A stretch of 64,000 bases of DNA from DASUCS01 sp041166745 (GCA_041166745.1 JBEEGH010000006.1:124001-188000), one strand, 5' to 3'. Positions 15,961-24,994 are shown, counted from the stretch's first letter. Made by a program: numbers and translations. Notes: generated from the letters alone by a model not told the origin.

Positions 15961-17048
15961 CGTTCACGCCCTACGACCGCCCCGTGCGCGCCGCCTTCGT
16001 CGGGCTCGGACGGATCTACGACCTCAACATGCGTGCCTACCTCGACAATCCCGACGTCGAGGTGGTCGCGCTCGTCGATCCGAGCGAAGAGCGCCGTGCG
16101 CAACGCCTCGCCGACTGGCCCGAGGCGCGAACGTTCGCCACGACGGCCGAGCTCGCGGCGAGCGACCTCGAGGTCGACGCCGTCGAGGCGTTGTTGCCCA
16201 TCCCGCTGCACGTCGACGGTGTGATCGAGATGCTCGGCCACGGGTGGCACGTCAACCTGCAGAAGCCGATGTGCAACGACCTCGACAGCGCGCAGCAGAT
16301 GCTCGACGCCGCCCGCGCCAACGACAAGGTGCTGCGCGTGATGGAGAACTACCTGTTCTACGAGCCGATGCGGAAGCTCAAGGCGACGATCGAGTCGGGC
16401 GACCTGGGCGACGTGAGCGGCTACCACATGAAGATGGTCGCCAGTGGCCGCGGCGGATGGGACGTGCCGGCGAGCAGCTACGACTGGCAGTTCCAGCAGA
16501 TGCAACGCGGCCGCGGCATCCTCGTGTTCGACGACGGCTGGCACAAGCTCTCGACCGCGCTGTGGCTCTTCGGGCCCATCAAGGAAGTGCGGGCGTGGGT
16601 CGGCGGCACCGAGGTCGTTCCTGGCATCGCGATCGACGCGCCGACGACGATCGTGTGGGAGCACACCAACGGCGTGCGCGGCGTATGGGACATCACCCTC
16701 GCGGTCGACATGTATCTGCGCTCGGACTACTACACGAACGACGAGCGCTGGGAAGTCACCGGGCGCAAGGGCTATGCCCGCGTCAACCGCTGCACCGGAC
16801 GCGGCATACAGCAGCCGAGCCTCGAGGTGTACGTCGACGGCGAGATGCGTTCGTACCACGCGCTCGACGATGACTGGGCCAGCAGCTTTCGCGACTCGGG
16901 TCGTCACTGGCTGCGGTGGTTGCACACCGGCGAAGGCCCGCTGCTGTGGAGTGGCGAGGAGGCGGTCGACGTCTTGCGTTTCGCCCTCGCGGCCTACGCG
17001 AGCAGTGCCGCCGGTGGCACCGGCGTCGATCCCGCGGGCGTGGCGTAG
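15957..17048 (+). CDS. Gfo/Idh/MocA-family NAD(P)-dependent oxidoreductase
   Basis: A 363-residue enzyme. The N-terminal Rossmann domain shows AAFVGLGRIYDLNM (dinucleotide loop) and EVVALVDPSEERR (end of beta-2, ribose-binding acid). The EKP-like motif is NLQKPMCND (about residues 100-108), with Lys and Pro conserved. The C-terminal alpha/beta domain has FDDGWHKLSTALWLFG in the position of the family's catalytic GGGxxxDxxxHxxD segment, where Asp and His line up. Such enzymes oxidise or reduce sugars, inositols or related polyols, or act on haem/bilin analogues. It starts inside the VOC stop codon (ATGA). The substrate is unknown. Confidence 0.88.
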   Translation: MTFTPYDRPVRAAFVGLGRIYDLNMRAYLDNPDVEVVALVDPSEERRAQRLADWPEARTFATTAELAASDLEVDAVEALLPIPLHVDGVIEMLGHGWHVNLQKPMCNDLDSAQQMLDAARANDKVLRVMENYLFYEPMRKLKATIESGDLGDVSGYHMKMVASGRGGWDVPASSYDWQFQQMQRGRGILVFDDGWHKLSTALWLFGPIKEVRAWVGGTEVVPGIAIDAPTTIVWEHTNGVRGVWDITLAVDMYLRSDYYTNDERWEVTGRKGYARVNRCTGRGIQQPSLEVYVDGEMRSYHALDDDWASSFRDSGRHWLRWLHTGEGPLLWSGEEAVDVLRFALAAYASSAAGGTGVDPAGVA

Positions 17049-17531
17049 TCACAGCGTCTTCTCGAACCAGTGGTGGGCGTACGGCTCGTCGTTGAACGCG
17101 TCGACTTCGACGTAGCCGGCCGAGCGGTACATCGTGATCGCTTCGGTCAGTGCCCTGTTCGTGTCGAGCCGGACGGACCGGCTGCCGTTCGCAACCGCTT
17201 GCGCCTCGAGCGCCGCGAGAAGGCGACGTCCGACACCGAGGCCCCGGGCCGACTCGGCGACCCACATGCGCTTGAGCTCGGTCGCCTCGTTGCGATGGAA
17301 CTTGAGGGCACCGCAGCCGATCGGTTCGGACCGCAGACTCGCGACGAGGAACAAGCCCGCGGGCGGGCGGACCTCATCGAGATCGACCGTGCGGGTCACC
17401 GCGGGATCGAAGCCGGAATCGAATCGCCGGTCGAGCTCGGCGAAGTACTCGTTGAGGCAGTACTGCGCGTGGCGGTGGCTCGGATCGACGACGTCGATCT
17501 CGACGAGCGCGGCGTCGGCAGGCTCCAACAA
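17049..17531 (-). CDS. GNAT-family N-acetyltransferase
   Basis: A protein of about 160 residues matching the GNAT domain usually found as the C-terminal half of MarR-GNAT fusions: VEIDVVDPSHRHAQYCLNEYFAELDRRFDSGFDP, then the acetyl-CoA loop ELKRMWVAESARGLGVGRRLL (Q/RxxGxG/A pattern) and LDTNRALTEAITMYRSAGY. No helix-turn-helix domain precedes it, because the divergent gene starts at 17592. No ATG or GTG exists in frame close to the domain; the TTG at 17531 is the most likely start, but this is uncertain. Substrate unknown. Confidence 0.78.
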   Translation of the reverse strand: MLEPADAALVEIDVVDPSHRHAQYCLNEYFAELDRRFDSGFDPAVTRTVDLDEVRPPAGLFLVASLRSEPIGCGALKFHRNEATELKRMWVAESARGLGVGRRLLAALEAQAVANGSRSVRLDTNRALTEAITMYRSAGYVEVDAFNDEPYAHHWFEKTL

Positions 17532-17591
17532 CGATCGGGCATCGTACGCGGATGGATGGCGGTGGACGCTGTGTCGGTGTAGACCGCAGCA

Positions 17592-18653
17592 ATGAGCGCG
17601 ACGCGGCCGGCTCTCGATGCTCTTCTCATGACGGGCAGGAACGCGGCGGACGTGACGGTGGCGTCGTCGGCCACCGTGCTCGGCACGGTGTGGATGGGGC
17701 GGCACAGCATGCTGGCCCAGGGCACGGCGGTGCGCTCGGTCGACGGGCACGTGCGTATTGGCTCGACCTCGATGGTGCTCGAGAACTCGGTGGTGATCGG
17801 GCGCCCCGAACTGGTGACGACGATCGGCCACAAGTCGGTGTTCGGTCACCGGTGCACGATCGTCGGCGCGACCGTTGGTGACCTGTGCGAGATCGGGAAC
17901 GGTTCGACGTTGCTGCCCGGTTCGCGTCTCGGTGACCGTGTGTTCCTCGGCGAGCGCACGCTCGTGCCATCCGGCATGCACCTTCCCGACGACGTGGTGG
18001 CCGTCGGCAACCCGGCACGCGTGGTGCGGGCGGCGAACGCCGCCGATCTCGAGCGGCTGCGCGGCCTGCGCGGCGGCGATCTTGCGCTCCCGACCGATAC
18101 GAACCTCACCGAACTCGTCGGCCGTCAGGAAGTGGGACCAACCATGGGTCAGCTGTACGCCTACCGCGACAAGACGCCGATCGTCGCGCCGACGGCCCGA
18201 GTGTTCGACAGCGCAGAGATCACCGGCGACGTCGTGATCGGCGCCGATTCGATCATCGGCGCCGGGGTGCGCATCATCGGCGACTCGCACGGACCAGTGC
18301 GCATCGGGGCGCGGGTGCAGATCCTCGAGAACACGGTGCTGCACCTGTTGCCCGACAACGAGCTCGTGCTGGAAGACGATGTGATCATCGGTCCCGCGTG
18401 CATGATCCACGGCTGTCACATCGGTGCGCGCACGGTGGTCGAGCCGGCCGCAACGGTGTGCGACTCGTCACGCGTCGGGGCCGACAGCGTCGTGGGCGCG
18501 GGAGCGGTCGTGAAGCAGCGGGCCACGTTCGACGATCACGCCGTGATCGACGGCTTCCCCGCGAAGCAGGTCGACACGGTGGCCGGGTCTCCCCGCACAC
18601 CCCTGTGGGCCTTCCAACTCGGCGATCTCGACACCTTGGGGCGTGCGCAGTGA
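17592..18653 (+). CDS. Two fused gamma-carbonic-anhydrase-like left-handed beta-helix domains
   Basis: A 353-residue protein made almost entirely of hexapeptide repeats. Two gamma-CA-like domains are visible, at about residues 20-150 and 195-330, each ending with a GNPARVV- or GFPAKQV-type cap, joined by a linker (150-190). In gamma-CA the zinc ligands are His81, His117 and His122 (Methanosarcina numbering). The first domain keeps only the GH of His117 (His86); the second keeps VLH (His251) and HGC (His273) but has Pro268 at the His117 place. The known zinc site lies between neighbouring subunits with exactly this division, so a composite site is possible. The usual RGD/NIQD active-site residues are not conserved, so catalysis is unproven. 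It overlaps the next gene by GTGA. Confidence 0.82.
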   Translation: MSATRPALDALLMTGRNAADVTVASSATVLGTVWMGRHSMLAQGTAVRSVDGHVRIGSTSMVLENSVVIGRPELVTTIGHKSVFGHRCTIVGATVGDLCEIGNGSTLLPGSRLGDRVFLGERTLVPSGMHLPDDVVAVGNPARVVRAANAADLERLRGLRGGDLALPTDTNLTELVGRQEVGPTMGQLYAYRDKTPIVAPTARVFDSAEITGDVVIGADSIIGAGVRIIGDSHGPVRIGARVQILENTVLHLLPDNELVLEDDVIIGPACMIHGCHIGARTVVEPAATVCDSSRVGADSVVGAGAVVKQRATFDDHAVIDGFPAKQVDTVAGSPRTPLWAFQLGDLDTLGRAQ

Positions 18654-18931
18654 GCGACGTCGTCGACAACGCGGCCGAGGAACGGTTCGAGATCAGGGAC
18701 GACGGTCACCTCGCCGAGCTCGTGTACCACGTGCACGGCGATCGGCTCACGCTCATCCACACCGAAGTTCCCGACGAGCTCGGTGGGCGAGGCCTCGGCG
18801 GCGTGCTCGTGCAGGCCGCGCTCGAGCGGGCCCGCCGCGACCACCTGACGCTCGTGCCGAGCTGTCCGTTCGCCCGCAGCTGGCTCGAGAAGCATCGCGA
18901 CGCAATCGGAGATGTCACCGTCGATTGGTGA
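18650..18931 (+). CDS. YjdJ-type small GNAT acetyltransferase domain protein
   Basis: A 93-residue protein. RFEIRDDGHLAELVYHVHGDRLTLIHTEVPDELGGRGLGGVLVQAAL is the compact YjdJ/GATL-type GNAT core: acyl-CoA loop GGRGLGG (about residues 46-52) and the PSCPFARSWLEKH end motif. These mini-GNAT proteins bind acyl-CoA but lack a full substrate domain; targets are unknown. The GTG start overlaps the stop of the tandem gamma-CA gene (GTGA), so the two are translationally coupled, which hints at a shared acyl-CoA-related role for the hexapeptide protein, since many hexapeptide proteins are acyltransferases. Confidence 0.85.
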   Translation: MSDVVDNAAEERFEIRDDGHLAELVYHVHGDRLTLIHTEVPDELGGRGLGGVLVQAALERARRDHLTLVPSCPFARSWLEKHRDAIGDVTVDW

Positions 18932-18962
18932 CATCGTGCTCACACCAATGGAGGAGAAGACG

Positions 18963-19586
18963 ATGTCACTTGCCGTCGTAGGTGCCGGTGTCGGCCGTAC
19001 GGGGACGCATTCGTTGAAAGTGGCCCTCGAGCAGCTGCTCGGCGGTCCCTGCCATCACATGATCGAGATCCTCGGCGATCCGAGCCAGATACCCGCGTGG
19101 ATCGACGCCATCGAGGGTGGACCGGTCGACTGGGCGAAGATGCTCGAGGGGTATCGCGCCATCGTCGACTGGCCCGGGGGCGCATTCTGGCGCGAGTTGC
19201 TCGCTGCGAATCCCGACGCGCTCGTGTTGCTCTCGGTGCGTGAACCGAACGTGTGGTACCGCAGCGCGGCCAACACGATCTTTCCGGCGGTCGCGCACGC
19301 GCCGCCGGAGGTGGCGCCGTGGCTGAATTCGGTGCGCCGACTGTTGCACGACCGGTTCAGCGACCAGTTCGACGATCCTGCGGCGATGATCGCGGCCTAC
19401 GAAGAGCACAACGCGGCCGTGCGACGCGAAGTCCCGCCTGCACAGCTCTTGGAGTGGCAGCCGTCCGACGGTTGGGAGCCGATCTGCGAGCGCCTCGGCC
19501 TGCCCGTCCCGGCCGAGCCGTTTCCCGTGACGAACTCGACCGACGACTTCCGCGCCATGGCCGGGATGCCACCCCTCACGACCTGA
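18963..19586 (+). CDS. Sulfotransferase-family protein
   Basis: A 207-residue protein beginning AVVGAGVGRTGTHSLKVALEQL, where GVGRTGTHSLK (about residues 8-18) is the P-loop-like 5'-phosphosulfate site of the NAD-independent sulfotransferase group common in eukaryotes and some actinobacteria. The second half has VLLSVREPNVWYRS (3'-phosphate binding segment) and the family's VNHVP-type ending appears as EPFPVTNSTDDF. The expected donor is PAPS; the acceptor is unknown. ATG at 18963 is supported by GGAGGAGAAG just upstream. It may be cotranscribed with the two preceding genes (31-base gap). Confidence 0.83.
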   Translation: MSLAVVGAGVGRTGTHSLKVALEQLLGGPCHHMIEILGDPSQIPAWIDAIEGGPVDWAKMLEGYRAIVDWPGGAFWRELLAANPDALVLLSVREPNVWYRSAANTIFPAVAHAPPEVAPWLNSVRRLLHDRFSDQFDDPAAMIAAYEEHNAAVRREVPPAQLLEWQPSDGWEPICERLGLPVPAEPFPVTNSTDDFRAMAGMPPLTT

Positions 19587-19596
19587 ACGCACGCGG

Positions 19597-19959
19597 TCAG
19601 CGTCCGCCGCGCCAGCGATCGATTTGGCGGCGCTCGCGTTTGGTCGGACGTCCCGCGCCGGGTTCTCGTTCCGCGGTGCGCATCGTGTCGCGCGGCGGTG
19701 CGGGTGGACTGTGGTCGACGTAGCACTCGACAGCGAGCGGTGCGCCGACGCGATTGTTGATCGTGCGCGTCACCTCGACGACACGGTCACGGTCGTGGAT
19801 GCGGGCCTCGATGCGATCGCCGACGTCGACGGCTGAGGCGGGCTTGGCGGTGTGTCCGTTCACTCGCACGTGACCGGCGGTGCACGCTTTCGTCGATTCG
19901 GCGCGCGTCTTGAACAGGCGGATGGACCAGAGCCACCGGTCGACGCGCACGCCCTCCAT
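19597..19959 (-). CDS. S4-domain RNA-binding protein, Hsp15-like
   Basis: A 120-residue protein with an S4 RNA-binding domain: VRVDRWLWSIRLFKTRAESTKACTAGHVRVNGHTAKPASAVDVGD is the typical S4 helix-turn-strand, and the Arg/Lys-rich C-terminal tail (PTKRERRQIDRWRGGR) fits Hsp15/RqcP-like proteins. The relatives bind 23S rRNA on stalled 50S-nascent chain complexes and take part in ribosome recycling. ATG at 19959 places the S4 domain at the N terminus; the frame upstream is Pro/Ser-rich filler. It converges with the sulfotransferase gene, with ten bases between the stops. Confidence 0.9.
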   Translation of the reverse strand: MEGVRVDRWLWSIRLFKTRAESTKACTAGHVRVNGHTAKPASAVDVGDRIEARIHDRDRVVEVTRTINNRVGAPLAVECYVDHSPPAPPRDTMRTAEREPGAGRPTKRERRQIDRWRGGR

Positions 19960-20085
19960 CCGCCCAAACGTAGAGGTGCTGCCATCCGGAGCGGGCGGCG
20001 TCGCCCGGCGGGAGTCGACTTCGTGAATCAATTCACATTACGGTGACGGGCACTGCAATTCGGACAGCGCAAGGACGGCACTGGG

Positions 20086-21591
20086 GTGCGACACGCGCGA
20101 ACGTCGAGGTCAGGACGGTGGCTGCTCGGCAGCGCCGCCGTCGCCGCTGCGGTCGTCGTGGTCCGCAGCACGCAGCACCGCATCACGCAGCACCGCAGCA
20201 CGCGGCACCGCATCGCTGCGACCGGTCCGGTGCGGGCCACCAGCCGCGCGGCGCGCAGCGGCGAACTCGTCCGATTGGGGGCTCGAGTCGGCTCCACGGT
20301 GGCGAGCAATCGCGCCCGGCGGGTGTTCGCGTCGGCGGAGCGCAAGGAGGCACTCGACGCGGAGTTGGAGCTACGCACCGCGGAAGACGTAGCGGCGACG
20401 CTCGGCAACATGAAGGGCGTGCTCATGAAGCTCGGCCAGGTGGCGAGCTTCGTCGACGACGGCATGCCCGAGCCCGTGCGCCAAGCCCTCGAACAGCTAC
20501 AGGCCGATGCACCGCCGATGAGCGCGGAGCTCGCGGCGGAGATGATCGAAGCCGAGCTCGGCGCACCACCCGACAAGTTGTTCGCCGAATGGGATCCGGT
20601 ACCGATCGCGGCCGCGTCGATCGGCCAAGTGCACCGCGCCATCACGCTCGACGGCAACGCGGTGGCCGTCAAGGTGCAGTATCCGGGCGTCGAGGACGCG
20701 ATCAAAGCCGATCTCGCGGGCATGGACACAGCGATGCTCCCGGCGCCGATCATGTTCAAGAATTTCGACATGCAGCCGTTCCTCGACGAGATCCGCGAGC
20801 GCATCACCGAGGAGCTCGATTACCGCGCCGAGGCCGCCAACCAACAACTCTTCGCCGATTGGTACCGCGGCCATCCGTTCATCCACGTGCCCGACGTGAT
20901 CCCCGAACTGAGTACGGGCCGGGTGCTCACGACCGAGCTCGCGACGGGAGCGCGCTTCGCCGAGCTCGACACGTGGAGTGAAGCCGAGCGCCAGCTCGCG
21001 GGCGAGACCATCTTCCGTTTCGTGTTCCGCAGCCTCTACCGACTGAAGGCGTTCAACGGCGACCCGCATCCGGGGAACTACTTGTTCCGTCCGGGGGGAC
21101 GAGTGACGTTCCTCGACTTCGGGCTCGTGAAGCGTTACACCGACGAGGACCTCAGCCAGCTCATGGATCTCGTCGACGCGATGGTGCTCGACGACGACCT
21201 GGACAAGATCACCGCGGCGGCGACGCGGTCGGGGTACTACCCGCCGGGCGCGCCCGTGTCTCCCGAGGAGATCCGCGAGTACAGCATGGCGTTCTGGGAG
21301 ATGGTGCGACTCGACGAGCCGTTCCGGTTCACGCCCGAGTACGCGACCGAGGTCGTGCGACGGTTCATGTTCGGGCGAGCGACACACGGCGACGCGGTGA
21401 AGTACGCCAACATGCCGGCCCGCTGGACGATCCTGCAGCGCATCAACGTGGGTTTGATCGCGATCCTCGGTCGCTTGTACGCCGAAGCCAACTTCCGGCG
21501 CATCGCGGAAGAGATGTGGCCCATCACCGATGGACCGCCGTCGACCCCGCTCGGTCTCGAAGAAGCCGCGTGGTGGGCGACGCGTAGCTAG
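20086..21591 (+). CDS. ABC1/ADCK/UbiB-family atypical kinase
   Basis: A 501-residue protein of the ABC1 (UbiB/ADCK) family. The hallmark features appear in order: the KxGQ region LMKLGQVAS (about residues 113-121), the Ala-rich AAASIGQVH loop (182-190), VAVKVQYPGV with the ATP-anchoring Lys, the catalytic FNGDPHPGNYLF segment and the metal-binding LDFGLV. These proteins act as ATPases supporting isoprenoid lipid/quinone biosynthesis at the membrane. The N terminus is hydrophobic and Ala/Val-rich (LLGSAAVAAAVVVV), perhaps a membrane anchor. GTG at 20086 follows an AAGGA eleven bases upstream. The stop codon lies in GCTAGCTAGCTAG. Confidence 0.9.
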   Translation: MRHARTSRSGRWLLGSAAVAAAVVVVRSTQHRITQHRSTRHRIAATGPVRATSRAARSGELVRLGARVGSTVASNRARRVFASAERKEALDAELELRTAEDVAATLGNMKGVLMKLGQVASFVDDGMPEPVRQALEQLQADAPPMSAELAAEMIEAELGAPPDKLFAEWDPVPIAAASIGQVHRAITLDGNAVAVKVQYPGVEDAIKADLAGMDTAMLPAPIMFKNFDMQPFLDEIRERITEELDYRAEAANQQLFADWYRGHPFIHVPDVIPELSTGRVLTTELATGARFAELDTWSEAERQLAGETIFRFVFRSLYRLKAFNGDPHPGNYLFRPGGRVTFLDFGLVKRYTDEDLSQLMDLVDAMVLDDDLDKITAAATRSGYYPPGAPVSPEEIREYSMAFWEMVRLDEPFRFTPEYATEVVRRFMFGRATHGDAVKYANMPARWTILQRINVGLIAILGRLYAEANFRRIAEEMWPITDGPPSTPLGLEEAAWWATRS

Positions 21592-21708
21592 CTAGCTAGT
21601 TGTAGTGACCACGGACAACGCCGCGATCCCAAATGTCCCAATCGGCCGCGCCGCCACACACGAACTGACCGCAATCGCCATACTGACGCTCGAGCAGGGA
21701 GGGTCGGA

Positions 21709-24700
21709 GTGGTGGGGCGAGTCGAGACACTGACGGTGCTGTTCACCGATCTCGTGGACTCGACCGCGTTGCGTGTGCGGGTCGGGGAGGAGCAGGCCGA
21801 TCGGGTGCGTTTGACGCACGACCGCGCCGTGTCGGGCGCGATCGAGGGCAATGGCGGCCAGATCGTGAAGCACACGGGCGATGGCTACCTCGCCACGTTC
21901 GACGGCGCGAGTGACGGCATCCGTGCGGCGGTCGCGATCCAGCAGGCGATCGACGCGCGCAACCAGCGCGACGACAACGAGTTGCGCGTGCGGGTCGGGT
22001 TGTCGGCGGGCGACGTGACGCTCGAGAACGGCGACTGCTTCGGCCTGCCGGTCGTCGAGGCGCAACGGCTGGAGAGCGCGGCGACGCCGGGCCAGATCCT
22101 GTGCTCGTCGCTCGTGCGGGCGTTGGCGCGCGGTCGGGGTGATCACGAGTTCCGCAGCGTCGGAGCGCTCGACCTCAAGGGGTTGTCCGAGCCGCTCGCC
22201 GCGGATGAAGTGCTGTGGGCGCGTGGCGCGCAACGAACGTCGGCGGACCGGCTGCCGCCAGTGCTCGCGCAGCTCGGAGGATTCGGCTTCGCGGGGCGGG
22301 AAGCCGAGCGGGCCGCCGTAACCGCTGAGTGGGAGCGTGCCATTGCCGGTGAGACTCGCGTCGCGCTGCTCGCGGGCGAGCCGGGCGTCGGCAAGACGCG
22401 GCTCGTGGCGGAGGTGGCGCGCGAGCTGCTCGACCGGGGCGCAACCGTGCTCGGCGGCCGATGCGACGAGTTGATCGCCGCGCCGTATCAACCGTTCGTC
22501 GAAGCGTTGCGCGTGCAACTGCGCGCCGATGGCGCGTCCGCCGAGCTCGGGCCACTGGCCCATGAGTTGTCGCGGCTCGCCTCGGAGGTGAACGACGTCG
22601 TGCCGGGACTGGCGGCGCCATTGGCTGCCGATCCGGAGGCCGAACGTCGGAAGCTGTTCGACGCCGTGCGCGGTTGGCTCGACGCGAATGCGACGTCGGG
22701 GCTGGTACTCGTGCTCGATGATCTGCATTGGGCCGATCTCGGCTCCCTGCTGCTGCTTCGGCACATCATGTTGAGCGATCCGATTCCTCGCTTGCTCGTG
22801 ATCGGGACCTACCGCGACACCGACCTCGACCGCACCCATCCGCTGTCCGGGATGCTCGTCGACTTTCGCCGTGCGTTCGACATCACCCGCGTCGCGCTCG
22901 AAGGGCTCGACGAAGGCGGCGTGATCGAGCTCGTTACCGCGGCGGCCGGCCACACGCTCGACGCCGCGGGTCTGCAACTCGCCCAGTCGTTGCACGACGA
23001 GACCGACGGCAACGCGTTCTTCGTCAGCGAGGTGTTGCGCCATCTCGGCGAGAGCGGGGCGGTGACGCGCCGCGACGGCCAGTGGGTGGCGGGGGAGGCG
23101 GCCGAAGGATTCGCGTTGCCCGAGGGTGTGCGCGACGTCGTCGGCCGCCGGCTCACGATGTTGCCGCAGGCGAGCCAGGATGCGCTGGCCACCGCCGCCG
23201 TGATCGGTCCGACGTTCGCGCTCGACGTCCTTGCCGCCGTCGCGGGCAACGACGAAGACGCCGTGCTCGGGCAGCTCGAGCCGGCCCTGCATGCCCACCT
23301 CGTGGTCGAGACCGGCGTCGGCACCTACCGCTTCGCGCACGCACTCGTGCGCTCGACGTTGCACCAAGAACTGTCGAGCACCCGGCGATCCCGCATGCAC
23401 AGGAGGGTGGCCAACACGCTCGAGGCGCGCTCACGCGACGACCTCACGATCGAGACGGCCTCGGCGCTCGCGTATCACTGGTCGGAAGCGAACGCGGCCG
23501 GAGCGCCGGAGGAAGCGCTCGTCTACAGCCAGCGCGCCGCAGAGCTGGCCACCGCGGCGGCGGCGCCCGCGGAGGCCGCGCACTGGTACCGCCATTCGCT
23601 CGAGCTGCTCGACGGCGAGGGCGACCGTCGGCTGACCGCCGAGCTGATGGCCGCTCTGGGCGAGGCCGAGCGGTTGGCCGGAGTCGCTGGATCGCGCGAG
23701 ACCTTGTTGCAGGCCGCGGTACTGGCCGAAGAGCTCGGTGACATCGAGCTGATGGCCAAGGCGTTGTCAGTCAGTCGTCGCAGCAGCTTCGATCAGAGCC
23801 AGCCAGAAGACCGCGAGTGGATGGCGTTGCTGGAGCGGGCGTTGGCGCAATCTGCGGGTCTCGATGCCCCGACTCGCGTGGCGCTGCTCGCGACGCTCGC
23901 CACCGAAACCATCTACACCGGAGACACCGAACGCAAGGCCCGTTTGTGTGAGGAGGCGACCGAGCTGCTCGACTCGATCGAGGACTTCTCGATTCGCTTC
24001 CGGCTGCTCGCGCGGGTGAGCCGAACTCGATCATGGGCAGACGACACGAGTGTGCTCCGCAGGAGCGGCGGCTTCAACGAGGACGCCGAGCGCGCGTGGA
24101 ACGATCCAGATCCACTGATCCGGCTCGAGTCATCGCTGGGCATGTTGTACAACGCTGTCGCGCTGGGTGACGGCGAAGTCATGCACAAGGCCCTCGAGCG
24201 ATTTCGCACGCTCGCAACGATCGGCCATCCTGCGATCGATGACTCGCTGCTGATCGGCGAAGCCGAGGTGGCCATCGTCGAGGGCCGCCTCGACGATCTG
24301 GCCGAGCTGGCCGAACAGCTGCATCGAACGTTGACCGCCCACAACATGCCCGAGGTCGAGACCTACTACTCGAGCATCCAAATCCAACTGGCGCGTGAAC
24401 GCGGGTTCCTCGGATTGGTGGCCAACACCATTGTGGACTTGGCGGCGGAGCGGTATGCACCCGGAGTCCCGGCCATCGTCCCCGCGCTCGCGGCGCTTGC
24501 GCTCGTCGAAGGAGGCCGCACCGACGAGGCGATCGAGATCCTCGAGGAGCGGGGCGGCAACGGGTTCGCCGACATCCCCGACGACGCTGCGCTGTACATC
24601 GCGCGGGCAACCTGGGCCGAGGTGGCGGCTCGGGTCGCTCACGTGCCATCCGCCGAAGCGTTGTCGCCGATCCTGGAACAGGATCCCGATCTCCACGCCT

Positions 24701-24984
24701 TCACGGGAGGCTGGTATCTCGGGTCGCAGCGGTACTACCTCGGCCTTCTGGCCGACACGCTCGGCCATCCCACGCAAGCGATCACGTGGTTCGAGCAAGC
24801 CGTGCACGCGCACGAGCGCATCGGCGCGCCGGCGTGGATCGCACGCGCGCTCATCGAATGGGCGGCGGTCGAGCAGCGATCGGGCAACGCGGGCCGCGCG
24901 GGCGAGCTCGTGCAGCAGGCACTCGACGCCATCGGTGATCTCCCGCTCGATGCCGTGCGGGCCCGCGCGGAGGCGCTGCAATAG
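21709..24984 (+). CDS. Class III cyclase-like / AAA ATPase / TPR regulator (paralogue)
   Basis: A 1091-residue protein with the same architecture as the gene at 12201: cyclase homology domain at residues ~8-165 with the metal aspartates D14 (FTDLVDST) and D58 (HTGDG), ATPase with Walker A GEPGVGKT (223-230) and LVLDDLHWAD Walker B, then ~600 residues of TPR-like helices. The catalytic Asn position is Val (VVEAQR), so the domain may bind rather than cyclise nucleotide. No DNA-binding domain is visible. GTG at 21709 lies six bases after GGGAGGG; a second in-frame GTG follows directly. The following small NTF2-like gene is only ten bases downstream and is probably in the same transcript. The signal is unknown. 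Confidence 0.87.
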   Translation: MVGRVETLTVLFTDLVDSTALRVRVGEEQADRVRLTHDRAVSGAIEGNGGQIVKHTGDGYLATFDGASDGIRAAVAIQQAIDARNQRDDNELRVRVGLSAGDVTLENGDCFGLPVVEAQRLESAATPGQILCSSLVRALARGRGDHEFRSVGALDLKGLSEPLAADEVLWARGAQRTSADRLPPVLAQLGGFGFAGREAERAAVTAEWERAIAGETRVALLAGEPGVGKTRLVAEVARELLDRGATVLGGRCDELIAAPYQPFVEALRVQLRADGASAELGPLAHELSRLASEVNDVVPGLAAPLAADPEAERRKLFDAVRGWLDANATSGLVLVLDDLHWADLGSLLLLRHIMLSDPIPRLLVIGTYRDTDLDRTHPLSGMLVDFRRAFDITRVALEGLDEGGVIELVTAAAGHTLDAAGLQLAQSLHDETDGNAFFVSEVLRHLGESGAVTRRDGQWVAGEAAEGFALPEGVRDVVGRRLTMLPQASQDALATAAVIGPTFALDVLAAVAGNDEDAVLGQLEPALHAHLVVETGVGTYRFAHALVRSTLHQELSSTRRSRMHRRVANTLEARSRDDLTIETASALAYHWSEANAAGAPEEALVYSQRAAELATAAAAPAEAAHWYRHSLELLDGEGDRRLTAELMAALGEAERLAGVAGSRETLLQAAVLAEELGDIELMAKALSVSRRSSFDQSQPEDREWMALLERALAQSAGLDAPTRVALLATLATETIYTGDTERKARLCEEATELLDSIEDFSIRFRLLARVSRTRSWADDTSVLRRSGGFNEDAERAWNDPDPLIRLESSLGMLYNAVALGDGEVMHKALERFRTLATIGHPAIDDSLLIGEAEVAIVEGRLDDLAELAEQLHRTLTAHNMPEVETYYSSIQIQLARERGFLGLVANTIVDLAAERYAPGVPAIVPALAALALVEGGRTDEAIEILEERGGNGFADIPDDAALYIARATWAEVAARVAHVPSAEALSPILEQDPDLHAFTGGWYLGSQRYYLGLLADTLGHPTQAITWFEQAVHAHERIGAPAWIARALIEWAAVEQRSGNAGRAGELVQQALDAIGDLPLDAVRARAEALQ

Positions 24985-24994
24985 GGTCGGCACC

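Noticed and set aside
17532..18419. Extension of the GNAT frame as a MarR-GNAT fusion
   Set aside because: The upstream part of the frame has no helix-turn-helix pattern and lies across the clearly real hexapeptide gene on the other strand.
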